NCBI GenBank assembly: GCA_002470465.1
Contig: DKMD01000010.1
Span: 232,623 to 296,622, forward strand
Direction of reading: 5' to 3'
DNA length: 64,000 nt
DNA from: Pluralibacter sp. UBA7423
GTDB lineage: Bacteria; Pseudomonadota; Gammaproteobacteria; Enterobacterales; Enterobacteriaceae
The position numbers and the translations under genes were made by a program. Below, piece after piece: positions 42,070-52,736 of the stretch. Numbering within the stretch: position 1 is the first letter of the stretch; each line of letters begins with the position of its first letter. A model generated the notes under the pieces. The model searched no databases, had not been told where the DNA came from, and saw nothing but the letters and a program-made list of their open reading frames with translations.

Positions 42070-45000
42070 TTATGGCGTGATAATCAGCGGTCCGTCGGTT
42101 GTGCCGGTGGCGCGCCATTGTGGAACGTACATAGATTCCACCTGCGACACCGGTACATCGTACGTACCCGGCGTCACCGCGCGCGCCAAATACACCAGCG
42201 TGACCGGCTGTCCTTCATTCACCGCCACCGCCGCGACAAAGCGATCGTCGCGGAATTCGATGTGCTGAATATCGGCCTGCTGCATCTGGTTGAGCAGGTT
42301 CTGCACCTCGCCACCGTTGTCCTGCAGGCTGGCGCTGCTGTTAGCCAGATTCTGGTTCTCCAGCTCCAGACCCGCAGGCAACAGATCGACCACCAGCGCA
42401 TCCGGCACGTTTTGCGTTGCCTTGATTTGCAGATGCACAAGCACCAGATCGCCGCTGCGCAGGGAAGAGAGCGACTTCAGCTGCCCGTCCGTGCCCAGGA
42501 ACTGACGCTCAATCTGCAACACGTTGCTGGAAGGCTGCGGCGCATATTCCGGGTATCCGCTGCTGTCCAGACGCAGCCACAGCGGCTGGGTGCCGGTATT
42601 TTTCACGCTTAACGCGCTCAGTTGGTCAGTCGTCAGGTTGCGTGACAGCGCTTTATCGCTACTCAGCGGTTCTGCCTGCAGCGAAGTTTGCGCCTGCCAG
42701 CTGCCCGGCAGATCCTGCAAGCCTTTCGCCGCGAGGAACAGCGCATTCATCTCCTGCGTCGAGAGCCAGCGCTCGCCAAATGCCTGTTGGGAAAGTTCGT
42801 TCAGCAGCGTGTTCTGCACGTCCGGCAGCAGTTTGTTTTCTTCGAGCAGGCTCAGCATCAGGGCGTTATCGCGAAGCGCGCTGCCGTAATCGGCCATCCA
42901 GCTGTTTTTATCCTGACGTGGCGTATTTTGCGCCAGCGCGATAGCTTCATCCCCGCGTGCCGCATCGCCCATTGCTTTCAGCGCCAGGCCCAGCTGCATC
43001 AGCGGCAGACCCGCTTTCGCCTGAGCGTGACGCTCCCAGATTTCGCGCAATGCCCCCAGAGGCGCTTTTTGCTGGCGAGCCAGCACCAGTGCGGTATAGG
43101 ACTGCACGGCGAAACGACTTGCCTGGCTGTCATCCGTGTAGCGAATAGTCATCAGGCCCGGCTCCTGCAGGTAGCGCAGCAGGCGATTGTTGCCCCGAGT
43201 TAACGCATCGGCAGGCACGCTATAGCCCTGCTCGCTGGCGCGGGTCAGGAAGTCCATCACGTAGGCCGTGAGCCAGTACTCTTCCGCGCCTTCTTTATCC
43301 CAAAGCGCAAAGCCGCCGTCGTCACGCTGCATTTGCAGCAGGCGGGCAATACCCAGATCGACCGCTGCGCGGCGCTTATCATCGCTGTCGCCCGCAATGC
43401 CCAGCGTCTTCAGCTGCACTGCATTTGTGTAGAGCTGCGGGAACAGGCCGCTGGTTGTCTGCTCGAGGCAGCCGTACGGATAGGCCTTCAGTTCGCGGAT
43501 ATAGCGCGCCAGGTTTAGCGGCGGCTTGCCGCTGAACAGCAGCTGGCTTTGCAGCGTTTGCGGGATAAAGCCCTGAAGATGAGAAGCGGGTGCACTCCAG
43601 CTCTCGCCGGGTTGCAGAGCAATGCCCGAGTTAACGGTCTGCGCCGGGAAGGCCGGACGCACGCCAATCTTCCATGCTTTTTGCAGAGGGGCGAAGGTTT
43701 CCCCCGGCAGCGTCAGGCCGCTGACGGTCGCCTGAACCGCCCCCTCGCCGAAGCCATCCTGCGCGCTGACAGGAATAAATAAGGTCATGCGCGCACCGGG
43801 TTCAAGATTGATCGGCTGCGGCTGTGCGCCCTGGAGCTGCAGCAGGCCGCTGGCAGCAAACTGCACGTTCAAAGTCTGTGGTTTGTCGGTCAGGTTCGTC
43901 ACGTCGAACGTCAGGCGACTGCTGTCACCGCTCGCGAGGAAGCGTGGGGTGTTGAGTTCCGCAATTACCGGCGCGGCAACGACCACTTTGCTGTCGCTGC
44001 TGCCGAAGTCGTCCGCGGTCCAGGCCTGAGCCATAACGCGCAGTTCACCATTGAAATCACCGATCGGTAGCGAGACGGTGCCTTCGCCGTTATCGTCAAG
44101 CGTGACCGGCTGGGCCTGCTGCGCCACAATCGTCACGTGATTAACCGGCGGTTTTCCGCCGCGCTTCAGCTCGTCACCGTCGCCACCGAAGCGAAGGTTT
44201 GCCAGACGCCCCTGCCCTTCGATCACCTGACCATAGATATCGTAGATATCTGCACCATAGCGTTTCTGGCCGAAGAAGGCGTTCCACGGATCCGGCGTGG
44301 CGTAATCGGTAATGTTCAGCACGCCGCTGTCGACGGCTGACACCAGTACGTTTACCTGTTTTGGTACCACACCGTCTTTCGCCGTAGCTTTAATTTTCAC
44401 CTGTAGAGGCTGATTCGGCCGCATTTTCTGCGGCGTGTCCAGCGCCAGCGTCAGCCGACGGTTTTCATCACCAAGCGGTAAATGCAGCAGACCCACCGCA
44501 CGTTTTGGCGTGGCAGATTTGGATTTATCACCGGGGCGAACTACCAGCGTGCTGAGATAGAGATCGTGACGATTCCATTTCTGTTCGACTGGAATCGAAA
44601 GATCCATGCCGTCGGCCGGAACGTCAATTTCCTGCCACCACAGCGGCCCTTCGCTGGATTCGACCATCGCATAGCCTTTGCCTGCGGCTGGTGCGGAGAT
44701 GTGCAGTTTGATGGTGTCGCCGGGTTTGTAAGCCGGTTTGTCGAGCTTCATGGTCACACGATCCGGACGCGCTGCGCCCGTGCCGTCGCTATTGTCCTGC
44801 CAGCTGTAGCCCGCCCAGAAGCGCACGCTGCTGACGGTGTTATCCGGCGCTTTGACTTCCAGACGATAGGAGCCCCAGTCCACCGGGAAGCTCACTTTGC
44901 CGGTTTCATCCGCTTTCAGATCGAGCGATTGCTCGCCTTCTACCAGATCTTTTTGATCGAACTGCGACTGCCAGCCTTCGCTGTCTGACCAGTTCCAGTA

Positions 45001-47025
45001 ATAGTCGCGGCGCTCGCGAATCAGGCGCACCTGCAAACCAGACACGGCTTTTTTCTCACCCTGGGCATTGGCATAAACGATATCAAACCCGGCATTACTG
45101 TTTTCATCCACCATCGGCTGATTGGTAGTGGTGTCCGTCCGGTAATCGTAAACGGCTTTGCTGGCAAATTCCGGGCGGATCCCCGGCAGCGTATCGGCAG
45201 GCCAGATGGCCTGCTCAGCCCGACGCGTCACCGGACGACCGCCCGACTCCAGCAGGCTTGCCTGCAAAATCACCTGTAGCGGCGAATGCGTTTCCTGCCA
45301 CTGGGTGTCCGTGGAGACCTCTCCACGCCCCTGCGCATCGAGTTTAATCTGCACTTCATCCAGGGTGCGGGAAAGATTATCTTCGGCGATATCACCAAAC
45401 TCAAAGCCAGGCAGGGCAGCCACCGCATCGCGGAGCGGGCGCAGGAACAGCTTGCCCTGTAGCACATTGCCGTTCGCCGGTGCACCGTACAGATAGTATC
45501 CCGTTACGCCAAAGCTGACGTTTTCATCGGCGGCAATTGGCGCTTTTTGCGGCGTCAGGTTCAGCGCCATACGCTCTGGCATAAAGTCTTCAACGTGGAA
45601 ATCCCACTCGCGCTTCTGGTTATCACCTGCGCTGGCGCGGATATGCCACATGCCGGTGGCGGCGCCAGCATCCAGCGCCCAGCTGAACTGATACAGGCCA
45701 TTCACCGCTTTGCTCATCACCGTACGAACGACCTGCCCATCCGGCTGAACCACTTCGAGCTTAACGGGCTGATCCGGCAGCGGCTTGCCGTCGCTGTCGC
45801 GCAGCAGGCCGTTCACTATCACCGTTTCACCCGGACGATAGAGATCGCGTGGGCCAAACATAAAGAACTGCTTGCTATAGCCCGGCGCGCCAGCGATGTC
45901 GAATTCAGCTAAATCCAGCGCCGGAAGCTTAAGGTCCAGCAGCGTGGTTTGCCCGTCTTTACGCGCCAGCAGCAGAGCGGCCTCTTTATCCGTCTGCAAT
46001 GTGACATGCCCCTGCGCATCGCTGTTCGCCTGGGCGAGCGTCTGGCCTTTATCATTCAGCAACTGCACATCAATGCCGCTTTGCGCAGCGCCATTTTCCA
46101 GGCTCTGGGTAAAGACATCGAGACGATTGTGGTAGCGGTGTGCCGACACCCCGATGTCGCTCAGGGTGAACAAGGTGGCTGCGTTGCTGTAGGTGTAATG
46201 CCCGGCCTGATTCATCACCGCCACGTACACGCCCGCCTGCTGTAGCGGTTTGATATCGCTTAACGGCAGGAGCAGTTTTTCACGCGTATTGCGCTCCGGA
46301 TTGAGGTCAAAGCGCCCGGTGTAGACCAGATCCGCCATTTTCAGCAGCTCGTCGGATTCCCAGTTGCTCAGCGAACTGCGGTACTCCCACTGGCTGACAA
46401 ACGAGGCCAACGACTCAGGCTTAATGCGGAAGAAGTTCACGTCGACGTTGCTCACGTTCAGCGCCATCACCGGCAGACCGGCGACCACTTTCCCCGGCAG
46501 CAGAGAACCGCGGCTGGCGAAGCCGACGCTTGGCGCGATGTCTCGGGTATCTATTTTCTGTTCGTAGGTTTTATCGAAGGTGGCTTTGTTGACCGCCATC
46601 AAATCCGGATCGATGGTCAGAATCAGATTGCGCTTCGGCTCCAGATGACGCATCCGCAGCTCTTTCAGATTGGGTGCCAGCTCCCAGGCCCCGTCCACTT
46701 TGCCGCTTTTCTTGTCGACAAGATGCACGTGGCTGGAGAAGTCCTGGGCCGGGTTTAGCGGTACGGAGAAAGTCAACACCAGCGTGGCGGCACCGTCGAG
46801 CTGCACTTCCGAAGCGTCAATCAGGGTCAGAGGCTTGCCCTTGCTTTGCGCAGCCAGCTTATCAAGCGTGGCCTCATCAGGGGCAACAGGCGCGGGTTTG
46901 GCCTGCGTGCTGTCAGCGGAAGCGGCGGGCTTTACGGTTTGCGCTTTATCATTATTATCGCAGCCCGCCAGCGAAAGTGCGGTCATCAGCGCCAGCGTCA
47001 GCGCAGCAATTCGATACGGTTTCAT
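42070..47025 (-). CDS. yfhM: Bacterial alpha-2-macroglobulin lipoprotein YfhM
   Basis: Periplasmic protease trap thought to guard the cell when the outer membrane is breached, with PBP1C repairing the wall. The 1651 residues begin with a lipobox (LMTALSLAGC) and lipidated Cys22; the following DNN has Asp at +2, suggesting inner-membrane retention. Macroglobulin domains fill the first 1,100 residues, including a linker rich in Ala, Lys and Pro early on. The thioester motif CLEQ lies at 1186-1189 (YPYGCLEQTTSGLFPQL), so this is the thioester-bearing type. Length matches E. coli (1653). Confidence 0.97.
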   Translation of the reverse strand: MKPYRIAALTLALMTALSLAGCDNNDKAQTVKPAASADSTQAKPAPVAPDEATLDKLAAQSKGKPLTLIDASEVQLDGAATLVLTFSVPLNPAQDFSSHVHLVDKKSGKVDGAWELAPNLKELRMRHLEPKRNLILTIDPDLMAVNKATFDKTYEQKIDTRDIAPSVGFASRGSLLPGKVVAGLPVMALNVSNVDVNFFRIKPESLASFVSQWEYRSSLSNWESDELLKMADLVYTGRFDLNPERNTREKLLLPLSDIKPLQQAGVYVAVMNQAGHYTYSNAATLFTLSDIGVSAHRYHNRLDVFTQSLENGAAQSGIDVQLLNDKGQTLAQANSDAQGHVTLQTDKEAALLLARKDGQTTLLDLKLPALDLAEFDIAGAPGYSKQFFMFGPRDLYRPGETVIVNGLLRDSDGKPLPDQPVKLEVVQPDGQVVRTVMSKAVNGLYQFSWALDAGAATGMWHIRASAGDNQKREWDFHVEDFMPERMALNLTPQKAPIAADENVSFGVTGYYLYGAPANGNVLQGKLFLRPLRDAVAALPGFEFGDIAEDNLSRTLDEVQIKLDAQGRGEVSTDTQWQETHSPLQVILQASLLESGGRPVTRRAEQAIWPADTLPGIRPEFASKAVYDYRTDTTTNQPMVDENSNAGFDIVYANAQGEKKAVSGLQVRLIRERRDYYWNWSDSEGWQSQFDQKDLVEGEQSLDLKADETGKVSFPVDWGSYRLEVKAPDNTVSSVRFWAGYSWQDNSDGTGAARPDRVTMKLDKPAYKPGDTIKLHISAPAAGKGYAMVESSEGPLWWQEIDVPADGMDLSIPVEQKWNRHDLYLSTLVVRPGDKSKSATPKRAVGLLHLPLGDENRRLTLALDTPQKMRPNQPLQVKIKATAKDGVVPKQVNVLVSAVDSGVLNITDYATPDPWNAFFGQKRYGADIYDIYGQVIEGQGRLANLRFGGDGDELKRGGKPPVNHVTIVAQQAQPVTLDDNGEGTVSLPIGDFNGELRVMAQAWTADDFGSSDSKVVVAAPVIAELNTPRFLASGDSSRLTFDVTNLTDKPQTLNVQFAASGLLQLQGAQPQPINLEPGARMTLFIPVSAQDGFGEGAVQATVSGLTLPGETFAPLQKAWKIGVRPAFPAQTVNSGIALQPGESWSAPASHLQGFIPQTLQSQLLFSGKPPLNLARYIRELKAYPYGCLEQTTSGLFPQLYTNAVQLKTLGIAGDSDDKRRAAVDLGIARLLQMQRDDGGFALWDKEGAEEYWLTAYVMDFLTRASEQGYSVPADALTRGNNRLLRYLQEPGLMTIRYTDDSQASRFAVQSYTALVLARQQKAPLGALREIWERHAQAKAGLPLMQLGLALKAMGDAARGDEAIALAQNTPRQDKNSWMADYGSALRDNALMLSLLEENKLLPDVQNTLLNELSQQAFGERWLSTQEMNALFLAAKGLQDLPGSWQAQTSLQAEPLSSDKALSRNLTTDQLSALSVKNTGTQPLWLRLDSSGYPEYAPQPSSNVLQIERQFLGTDGQLKSLSSLRSGDLVLVHLQIKATQNVPDALVVDLLPAGLELENQNLANSSASLQDNGGEVQNLLNQMQQADIQHIEFRDDRFVAAVAVNEGQPVTLVYLARAVTPGTYDVPVSQVESMYVPQWRATGTTDGPLIITP

Positions 47026-47202
47026 CCATTAACCCCTGGCCCAAAAGCCTCAAATTTTCGTCAACACAGTATTATGCTTAAACTGACCTTTTACCAACAG
47101 CATATAAATTCTTATATTTTGCGTCTTTTCTGAGACGCGCTCGCTTGTCGGCCCCGGCGAAACAGCCGACAATTGCCCCTTCCCGGTAGAATGGAGAACG
47201 CC

Positions 47203-48045
47203 ATGACCACCTCTTATTTTGTTGCCGCCGACTGGCTGGCAGAGCACATCAACGATCCGCAGATTCAGCTTATTGATGCCCGCATGGCCCCTCCGGGTCA
47301 GGAGCATCGCGATCTTGCCGCCGAGTATCGCGCAGGGCATTTACCCGGCGCGGTGTTTTTCGATATTGAAGCCCTGTCCGATCACAGCAGCCCCCTGCCC
47401 CACATGATGCCGCGTCCGGAAGCTTTCGCCGTTGCCATGCGTGAACTGGGCGTCGACAGCGACAAGCATCTGGTGGTGTATGACGAGGGCAATTTGTTCT
47501 CCGCCCCGCGGGCCTGGTGGATGCTGCGCACCTTCGGTGTGGAAAACGTGTCGATTCTGGCGGGCGGCCTCGCAGACTGGCAGCGCGACGAACTGCTGCT
47601 GGAAACAGGCGACGTGAAGCTGTCGGAGGGCGATTTCGAAGTGAAGTTTGCGCCTGAAAAAATCAAACGTCTGACCGACGTGCTGGTGGCGAGCCACGAA
47701 GGCTCCGTGCAACTGGTTGACGCCCGCCCGGCACCACGCTTTCAGGCCCAGGCCGATGAGCCCCGTCCGGGCCTGAAGCGGGGCCATATTCCCGGCGCGA
47801 AAAACGTGCCGTGGGGCGATCTGGTGATTAACGGTGAGCTAAAAACCACGGACGAGCTGGAGGATATTTTCGAGCACCAGGGCGTGGACATCAACAAGCC
47901 CATTATCGCCAGCTGCGGATCCGGCGTGACGGCCGCGGTCGTTATGCTTGCTTTGGCAACGCTGGATGCGCCGGATGTAACGCTGTACGACGGTTCCTGG
48001 AGCGAATGGGGTGCGCGGGATGATTTGCCGGTAGAACCAAGGTAA
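47203..48045 (+). CDS. sseA: 3-mercaptopyruvate sulfurtransferase
   Basis: Moves sulfur from 3-mercaptopyruvate to thiol acceptors. The 280 residues form two rhodanese domains, the second with the active loop CGSGVTAAV and catalytic Cys238. The start is the ATG at 47203 (MTTSYFVAADWLAEHIND), with GGAG 6 bp upstream; an in-frame start at 47173 is not supported by homologues. It is divergent from yfhM across 177 bp, in which I saw no recognisable regulatory site, and is followed by a BIME. Confidence 0.97.
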   Translation: MTTSYFVAADWLAEHINDPQIQLIDARMAPPGQEHRDLAAEYRAGHLPGAVFFDIEALSDHSSPLPHMMPRPEAFAVAMRELGVDSDKHLVVYDEGNLFSAPRAWWMLRTFGVENVSILAGGLADWQRDELLLETGDVKLSEGDFEVKFAPEKIKRLTDVLVASHEGSVQLVDARPAPRFQAQADEPRPGLKRGHIPGAKNVPWGDLVINGELKTTDELEDIFEHQGVDINKPIIASCGSGVTAAVVMLALATLDAPDVTLYDGSWSEWGARDDLPVEPR

Positions 48046-48059
48046 ACAGCAAAACGGCA

Positions 48060-48129
48060 TTGCCCGATGCGCTGCGCTTATCGTGCCTACAAAACCGTAG
48101 GCCGGGTTAGCGTCAGCGCCACCCGGCAA
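48060..48129. repeat. BIME between sseA and sseB
   Basis: Inverted REP units TTGCCCGATGCGCTGCGCTT and GTAGGCCGGGTTAGCG...CGCCACCCGGCAA lie between convergent genes. Confidence 0.75.
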
Positions 48130-48140
48130 TCACACCAAAG

Positions 48141-48917
48141 TCAGATAATCCGGTTCTGCTTAAAGTCGCGCAGGAAGCTGCCCCAGCGTTTCTCATAGAA
48201 CGGCGTGATGTGTGCCAGCATAAAGTGGCTGATGCCCTTCTCGCCTTCCATCACCTGACAAATGTCAATCGGCTCGTCGCCCGGTAGCGTATCGGTCGCC
48301 ACGCTGCCTGCCGCCTGAATGATGTTCTCAATGTCCCCTTCCGCTTCAATACCGATCAGCAGATTAGGCTGCTCGTCTGCACCTTCCTTAATGGAGCACA
48401 GAAACGCGCGCTTGACGGTTTTGAGGGTTTTGAACAGCGTGGTCAGCGAATCCACCATCTGCGCCGGCGGCTCGGTCACTTCGGAAAGCAGCAGCGACGC
48501 GCCCCCCTCCAGCACCGTTTGCGCGCTGAGCGGGTTGCCTTCCTCGCCAATCAGATGGCTGATTTCACGCGGTGTGAACTCTTTTCCGGTTGGCAGTTTG
48601 GCGTTCAGAAAAAGCGTTTCACCGAGCGTCATTTCAAACAGCGTGCGCACCGGCATTGCGACGAACGCCTGTTCATCCTCAACGGCCTGCTGTAAAGCTT
48701 CCGGGGAGGTAAAGAACGGGATCACCGAAGTGCCATCATCTTTCTCCCAGTGTTGTAAATCCAGCGCGCTGTCTTCGACAACCTGCTCACCTTCCGCCGC
48801 CGTGCCCGGCACCCATACCGTCGCATCAAGCAGCGCACGGAAGAAAGCCGGACGGTGAGCGGGTTCGGTTGCCGCCTGTTCCAGTAAAGTTTCGAGTTCG
48901 TTTTTGGTTTCGGACAT
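48141..48917 (-). CDS. sseB: SseB family protein
   Basis: Soluble protein of 258 residues equal to E. coli SseB, once described as enhanced serine sensitivity; its molecular role is unknown. It begins MSETKNELETLLEQAATEPA at 48917 and has the SseB N-terminal domain (VWVPGTAAEGEQVVEDSALD, then LQHWEKDDGTSVIPFFTS) and SseB C-terminal domain (DEQPNLLIGIEAEGDIE; RWGSFLRDFKQNRII). It lies 89 bp after pepB across a REP element, downstream of the isc operon. Confidence 0.95.
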   Translation of the reverse strand: MSETKNELETLLEQAATEPAHRPAFFRALLDATVWVPGTAAEGEQVVEDSALDLQHWEKDDGTSVIPFFTSPEALQQAVEDEQAFVAMPVRTLFEMTLGETLFLNAKLPTGKEFTPREISHLIGEEGNPLSAQTVLEGGASLLLSEVTEPPAQMVDSLTTLFKTLKTVKRAFLCSIKEGADEQPNLLIGIEAEGDIENIIQAAGSVATDTLPGDEPIDICQVMEGEKGISHFMLAHITPFYEKRWGSFLRDFKQNRII

Positions 48918-48941
48918 AGATATCACAAGATGAGAGTATTC

Positions 48942-49012
48942 GTGTAGGGCGGGCAAGCGAAGCGCCCCCGCCATTCATTTGCCGGATGGCGCTGCGCTTA
49001 TCCGGCCTACGC
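48942..49012. repeat. REP element overlapping the pepB stop codon
   Basis: Inverted REP-like units span the pepB-sseB gap; the right arm GCCGGATGGCGCTGCGCTTA...TCCGGCCTACG extends into pepB, whose TAG stop (49009-49007) lies inside it. Confidence 0.7.
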
Positions 49013-50278
49013 CGTCAACAGATTAGCGATAGTACGCACGCCCAGGCCGGTCGCGCCTGCTGCCCACTGCTCAACGGCGGATTTGCGGTAGGTTGCGGAG
49101 CAGTCAATGTGCAGCCAGCCTTCGTGATAATTCTCCACAAAGTGAGACAGGAAACCTGCCGCAGTGCTGGCACCCGCCGGGTACGCGGCGCTGGCGGTGT
49201 TGTTCAGCTCAGCAAAGTTAGACGGCAGCTGATTGCGGTGGAATTCCGCCAGCGGCAGACGCCAGAACGGCTCGTTTTCTTCCGCCGCGCTCGCCATCAG
49301 GCGGGCCGCCAGTTTGTCGTCGAAGCTGAACAGCGCGTGGTAATCATTGCCCAGCGCCGTTTTCGCCGCTCCGGTCAGCGTCGCCGCATCGATAATCAGC
49401 TCAGGCTTCTGTGCGCAGGCGTCAATCAGGCCATCGGCCAGCACCAGACGGCCTTCAGCATCGGTGTTCATCACTTCTACGTTTTTGCCGTTGCGGTAGC
49501 GAATGATATCGCCCAGCTTGAAGGCATTGCCGCTGACCATATTATCCGCGCAGCACAGATAGAGCTTCACGCGCTTGTTCAGGCCGCGGGTAATGGCAAA
49601 CGCCAGCGCGCCAGTGACCAGTGCAGCACCGCCCATGTCGGACTTCATCGAGTCCATGAACGCGCTCTGCTTGATGCTGTAGCCGCCGGAATCAAAGGTG
49701 ATGCCTTTACCCACGAGGCAGGCATACACCGGAGCGTTTTCATCGCCCGTTGGGTTGTAGTCCAGCGCCAGCAGTACCGGCGGGCGTTCGGAGCCACGGC
49801 CTACGGTGTGAAGCCCCATGTAGTTTTGCTCGCGCAGATCTTCGCCTTTGGTGATGCGGTAATGCACGTTGTCGCAGCCAAAGCGGCACAGCAGATCGAC
49901 CGCACGTGCGGCGAGCTGCTCCGGACCGAGCTCTTCGGCCGAGGCGTTGATGGTGTCACGCACCCAGTCGATAATCGCCAGGCGGTTTTTCAGCTCTTCA
50001 TCTTCGCCAGCCCATTCAACCTGACGGCTGCCCTTCGGCCCTTTGTAGCCCGCCCAGAAAGACCAGCTGCGATCGGTGTTCCAGCCGTCACCCGCCAGCG
50101 CAACATGCTTAATGCCCATGCCGTCAATTTTACGCGCCGCGCGCTGGATCAGGCCCAGATCGTCCTTGCCGTTCAGATGCAGGGTAATGCCATCGTTGTT
50201 AATGCTGTAGGTGGCCTTCTCACCCCAGCGCGCATCGGCAGGCTGAGTGGAAAGCGTAATCTTCATCGCTTCGGTCAT
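49007..50278 (-). CDS. pepB: Peptidase B (M17 aminopeptidase)
   Basis: Broad-specificity cytoplasmic aminopeptidase, 423 residues, matching E. coli PepB from [20 protein letters not shown]. The metal and catalytic motifs are [25 protein letters not shown] and [14 protein letters not shown]. It is the last of the iscX-pepB group, 53 bp after iscX across a weak hairpin. Confidence 0.98.
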   Translation of the reverse strand: MTEAMKITLSTQPADARWGEKATYSINNDGITLHLNGKDDLGLIQRAARKIDGMGIKHVALAGDGWNTDRSWSFWAGYKGPKGSRQVEWAGEDEELKNRLAIIDWVRDTINASAEELGPEQLAARAVDLLCRFGCDNVHYRITKGEDLREQNYMGLHTVGRGSERPPVLLALDYNPTGDENAPVYACLVGKGITFDSGGYSIKQSAFMDSMKSDMGGAALVTGALAFAITRGLNKRVKLYLCCADNMVSGNAFKLGDIIRYRNGKNVEVMNTDAEGRLVLADGLIDACAQKPELIIDAATLTGAAKTALGNDYHALFSFDDKLAARLMASAAEENEPFWRLPLAEFHRNQLPSNFAELNNTASAAYPAGASTAAGFLSHFVENYHEGWLHIDCSATYRKSAVEQWAAGATGLGVRTIANLLTA

Positions 50279-50299
50279 GGTCTTTATCCTTATTGAGCA

Positions 50300-50324
50300 A
50301 ACGGGCCGCCAGAGGCAGCCCGTT
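50300..50324 (-). terminator. Weak hairpin between iscX and pepB
   Basis: AACGGGC and GCCCGTT pair over an 11-base loop followed by TTTGCT on the minus strand. Probably partial termination at the end of the isc operon. Confidence 0.45.
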
Positions 50325-50331
50325 AAGTTAA

Positions 50332-50532
50332 CTATTCTGCTTCGTCCAGCCAGACTAACAGAATCGCCTCGAGAATTTTTTCATTGGATGCGTTGGGATC
50401 ATCCTCAAAATCCTCCAGTTCGCAAATCCACTGATGCATATCTGTGAAGCGAACCGTCTTCGGATCGGTGTCCGGGAAGGCATCGTATAAAGCTTCGCCG
50501 ATTTCACGGCTGTCGGTCCATTTCAGCGCCAT
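50332..50532 (-). CDS. iscX: Fe-S assembly protein IscX
   Basis: Small acidic protein of 66 residues ([20 protein letters not shown]) that binds IscS and iron and tunes cluster assembly. Acidic residues are clustered in [14 protein letters not shown]. It lies 1 bp after fdx. Confidence 0.98.
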   Translation of the reverse strand: MALKWTDSREIGEALYDAFPDTDPKTVRFTDMHQWICELEDFEDDPNASNEKILEAILLVWLDEAE

Positions 50533-50533
50533 A

Positions 50534-50869
50534 TCAGTGCTCGCGTGCGTGGTTGATGGTGTAACGCGGCATTTCGACGACCAGATCTTCGTCGGCAACG
50601 CGCGCCTGGCAGCTCAGGCGACTTTCCGGCTCCAGACCCCAGGCTTTGTCGAGCATGTCGTCTTCGTCTTCGGTACTCTCCTGTAAGGAGTCGAACCCTT
50701 CGCGCACGACGCAGTGGCAGGTGGTGCAGGCGCAGGATTTCTCACAGGCGTGTTCAATCTCGATGCCGTTGCGCAGGGCAACGTCAAGAATGGTTTCACC
50801 GCTCTTCGCTTCCAGAACTGCGCCATCGGGACAGAGATCCTGATGTGGCAGAAAAACAATCTTTGGCAT
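50534..50869 (-). CDS. fdx: ISC-type [2Fe-2S] ferredoxin
   Basis: Electron donor for cluster assembly on IscU, 111 residues. The ligands are in [12 protein letters not shown] and the later Cys in RLSCQARV. It lies 1 bp after hscA, so translational coupling is likely. Confidence 0.98.
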   Translation of the reverse strand: MPKIVFLPHQDLCPDGAVLEAKSGETILDVALRNGIEIEHACEKSCACTTCHCVVREGFDSLQESTEDEDDMLDKAWGLEPESRLSCQARVADEDLVVEMPRYTINHAREH

Positions 50870-50870
50870 A

Positions 50871-52721
50871 TTAAACCTCGTCCACGGACTGGCCTTTCAG
50901 CGCTTTACGGACCGACTGGTCCATGCGGCGTGCGGCAAATTCCTGGGTTTGTGTGTCGATATTTTTAATGGCTTCTTTAATGGCGTCGGCATCACTGCCC
51001 ACGGCAGCGGCCTGCAGGGCAGCCACGCCGTCATCAATCGCTTTGCGTTCTTCGGTACTGAGAAGATGGGCATCGGCCGCCAGCGCGCTGTTCAGGCTTT
51101 CCATCACGCGTGCGGCTTCCACTTTCTGCTCCGCCAGCATGCGCGCCTGAACGTCGCTTTCGGCGAAGCTCATCGAATCTTTGATCATGGTGGCGATTTC
51201 GCTATCGCTCAGGCCGTAGGAGGGCTTCACCTGAATGGAGGCCTCCACGCCGGTGGATTTCTCCATCGCCGTAACGCTCAGCAGGCCGTCCGCATCCACC
51301 TGGAAGGTCACGCGAATGTGCGCCCCGCCCGCAGGCAGCGCCGGAAGACCGCGCAGCGCGAAACGTGCCAGCGAACGGCAGTCCTGGACCAGCTCGCGCT
51401 CGCCCTGCATCACGTGGATGGACATTGCGGTCTGGCCGTCTTTGAAGGTGGTGAACTCCTGAGCTCGCGCCACCGGAATGGTGGTGTTGCGCGGAATCAC
51501 CTTCTCCACCAGGCCGCCCATGGTTTCGAGGCCGAGCGACAGCGGGATGACGTCCAGCAGCAGCATTTCGCTGTCCGGCTTGTTGCCAACCAGAATATCG
51601 GCCTGAATCGCCGCGCCAATGGCGACAACTTTATCCGGATCGATGGAGGTCAGCGGCGTGCGGCCAAAGAATTCACCCACACGTTCACGCACCAGCGGCA
51701 CGCGGGTAGAACCGCCCACCATCACCACGTCTTTGACTTCTTCGGCTTCCACACCCGCATCTTTCAGCGCGCGACGGCACGCCAGCAGCGTGCGTTTCAC
51801 CAGCGCGGCAATCAGCTCATTGAACTGTTCACGCGTGATTTCGCCCTGCCAGCCTGCAACGTTCACCCTGACGCTGTCGGCATCGCTGAGCGCAATTTTG
51901 GCAGCGATAGCGGCGTCAAGCAGTTCACGCTGAAGACGGTTGTCGGAGCGATCGGCCACACCAGCCTGTTCGCGAATATAGTCGGCCAGCAGGTGATCGA
52001 AGTCGTCGCCGCCGAGTGCGGAATCACCGCCGGTAGCCAGCACTTCAAACACGCCACGGCTCAGGCGCAGAATGGAGATATCAAAAGTGCCACCGCCGAG
52101 ATCGTAGACGGCAATCACGCCTTCCTGCCCGGAGTCCAGACCATAGGCAATCGCCGCGGCGGTCGGTTCATTGAGCAGGCGCAGCACGTGCAGGCCAGCG
52201 AGACGCGCAGCGTCTTTGGTGCCCTGGCGCTGCGCATCGTCAAAGTATGCGGGAACCGTGATGACTACGCCATCAAGCTCACCGGCAAGCGCTTCGGTCG
52301 CGCGGGCGGCAAGCGCTTTGAGGATATCGGCAGAGATGCGAATCGGGTTAAGCAGACCACCGTTCGTTGCCAGCATCGGCAGGCCATTTTCACTGGCCTG
52401 GAGCTGGTACGGCAGATGCGGGTAGCGCGCCTGCACGTCGGCGAGGGAGCGGCCCATCAGGCGCTTAACGGAGCTGATGGTGTTGACCGGATCCTGTGCG
52501 GCATTGGCGCGGGCCTCAAAGCCCACTTCATGCCCTTCAGTCTGGTAATGCACCACGGAGGGTAACAGATGACGGCCCTGATGATCGGCCAGCGTTTCGG
52601 CCTGGCCGCTACGCACGGTCGCCACCAGAGAGTTAGTGGTGCCTAAGTCGATGCCCGCCGCCAGACGACGCTGGTGCGGCGCGGCGCTCAGGCCAGGCTC
52701 ACTGATTTGTAATAAGGCCAT
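50871..52721 (-). CDS. hscA: Fe-S chaperone HscA (Hsp70)
   Basis: Specialised Hsp70 that, with HscB, drives cluster release from IscU. The 616 residues show [49 protein letters not shown] and [13 protein letters not shown] in the ATPase domain, then a substrate-binding domain. It follows hscB by 15 bp. Confidence 0.99.
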   Translation of the reverse strand: MALLQISEPGLSAAPHQRRLAAGIDLGTTNSLVATVRSGQAETLADHQGRHLLPSVVHYQTEGHEVGFEARANAAQDPVNTISSVKRLMGRSLADVQARYPHLPYQLQASENGLPMLATNGGLLNPIRISADILKALAARATEALAGELDGVVITVPAYFDDAQRQGTKDAARLAGLHVLRLLNEPTAAAIAYGLDSGQEGVIAVYDLGGGTFDISILRLSRGVFEVLATGGDSALGGDDFDHLLADYIREQAGVADRSDNRLQRELLDAAIAAKIALSDADSVRVNVAGWQGEITREQFNELIAALVKRTLLACRRALKDAGVEAEEVKDVVMVGGSTRVPLVRERVGEFFGRTPLTSIDPDKVVAIGAAIQADILVGNKPDSEMLLLDVIPLSLGLETMGGLVEKVIPRNTTIPVARAQEFTTFKDGQTAMSIHVMQGERELVQDCRSLARFALRGLPALPAGGAHIRVTFQVDADGLLSVTAMEKSTGVEASIQVKPSYGLSDSEIATMIKDSMSFAESDVQARMLAEQKVEAARVMESLNSALAADAHLLSTEERKAIDDGVAALQAAAVGSDADAIKEAIKNIDTQTQEFAARRMDQSVRKALKGQSVDEV

Positions 52722-52736
52722 GTTTCGCTTCCGGAA

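Noticed and set aside
48986..50296. 436-codon open frame antisense to pepB
   Set aside because: Spans pepB and intergenic REP sequence with no ribosome site or family resemblance.
50949..52565. 538-codon plus-strand open frame antisense to hscA
   Set aside because: Shadow of the highly conserved hscA gene; His-, Gln- and Arg-rich composition typical of reverse-frame artefacts.
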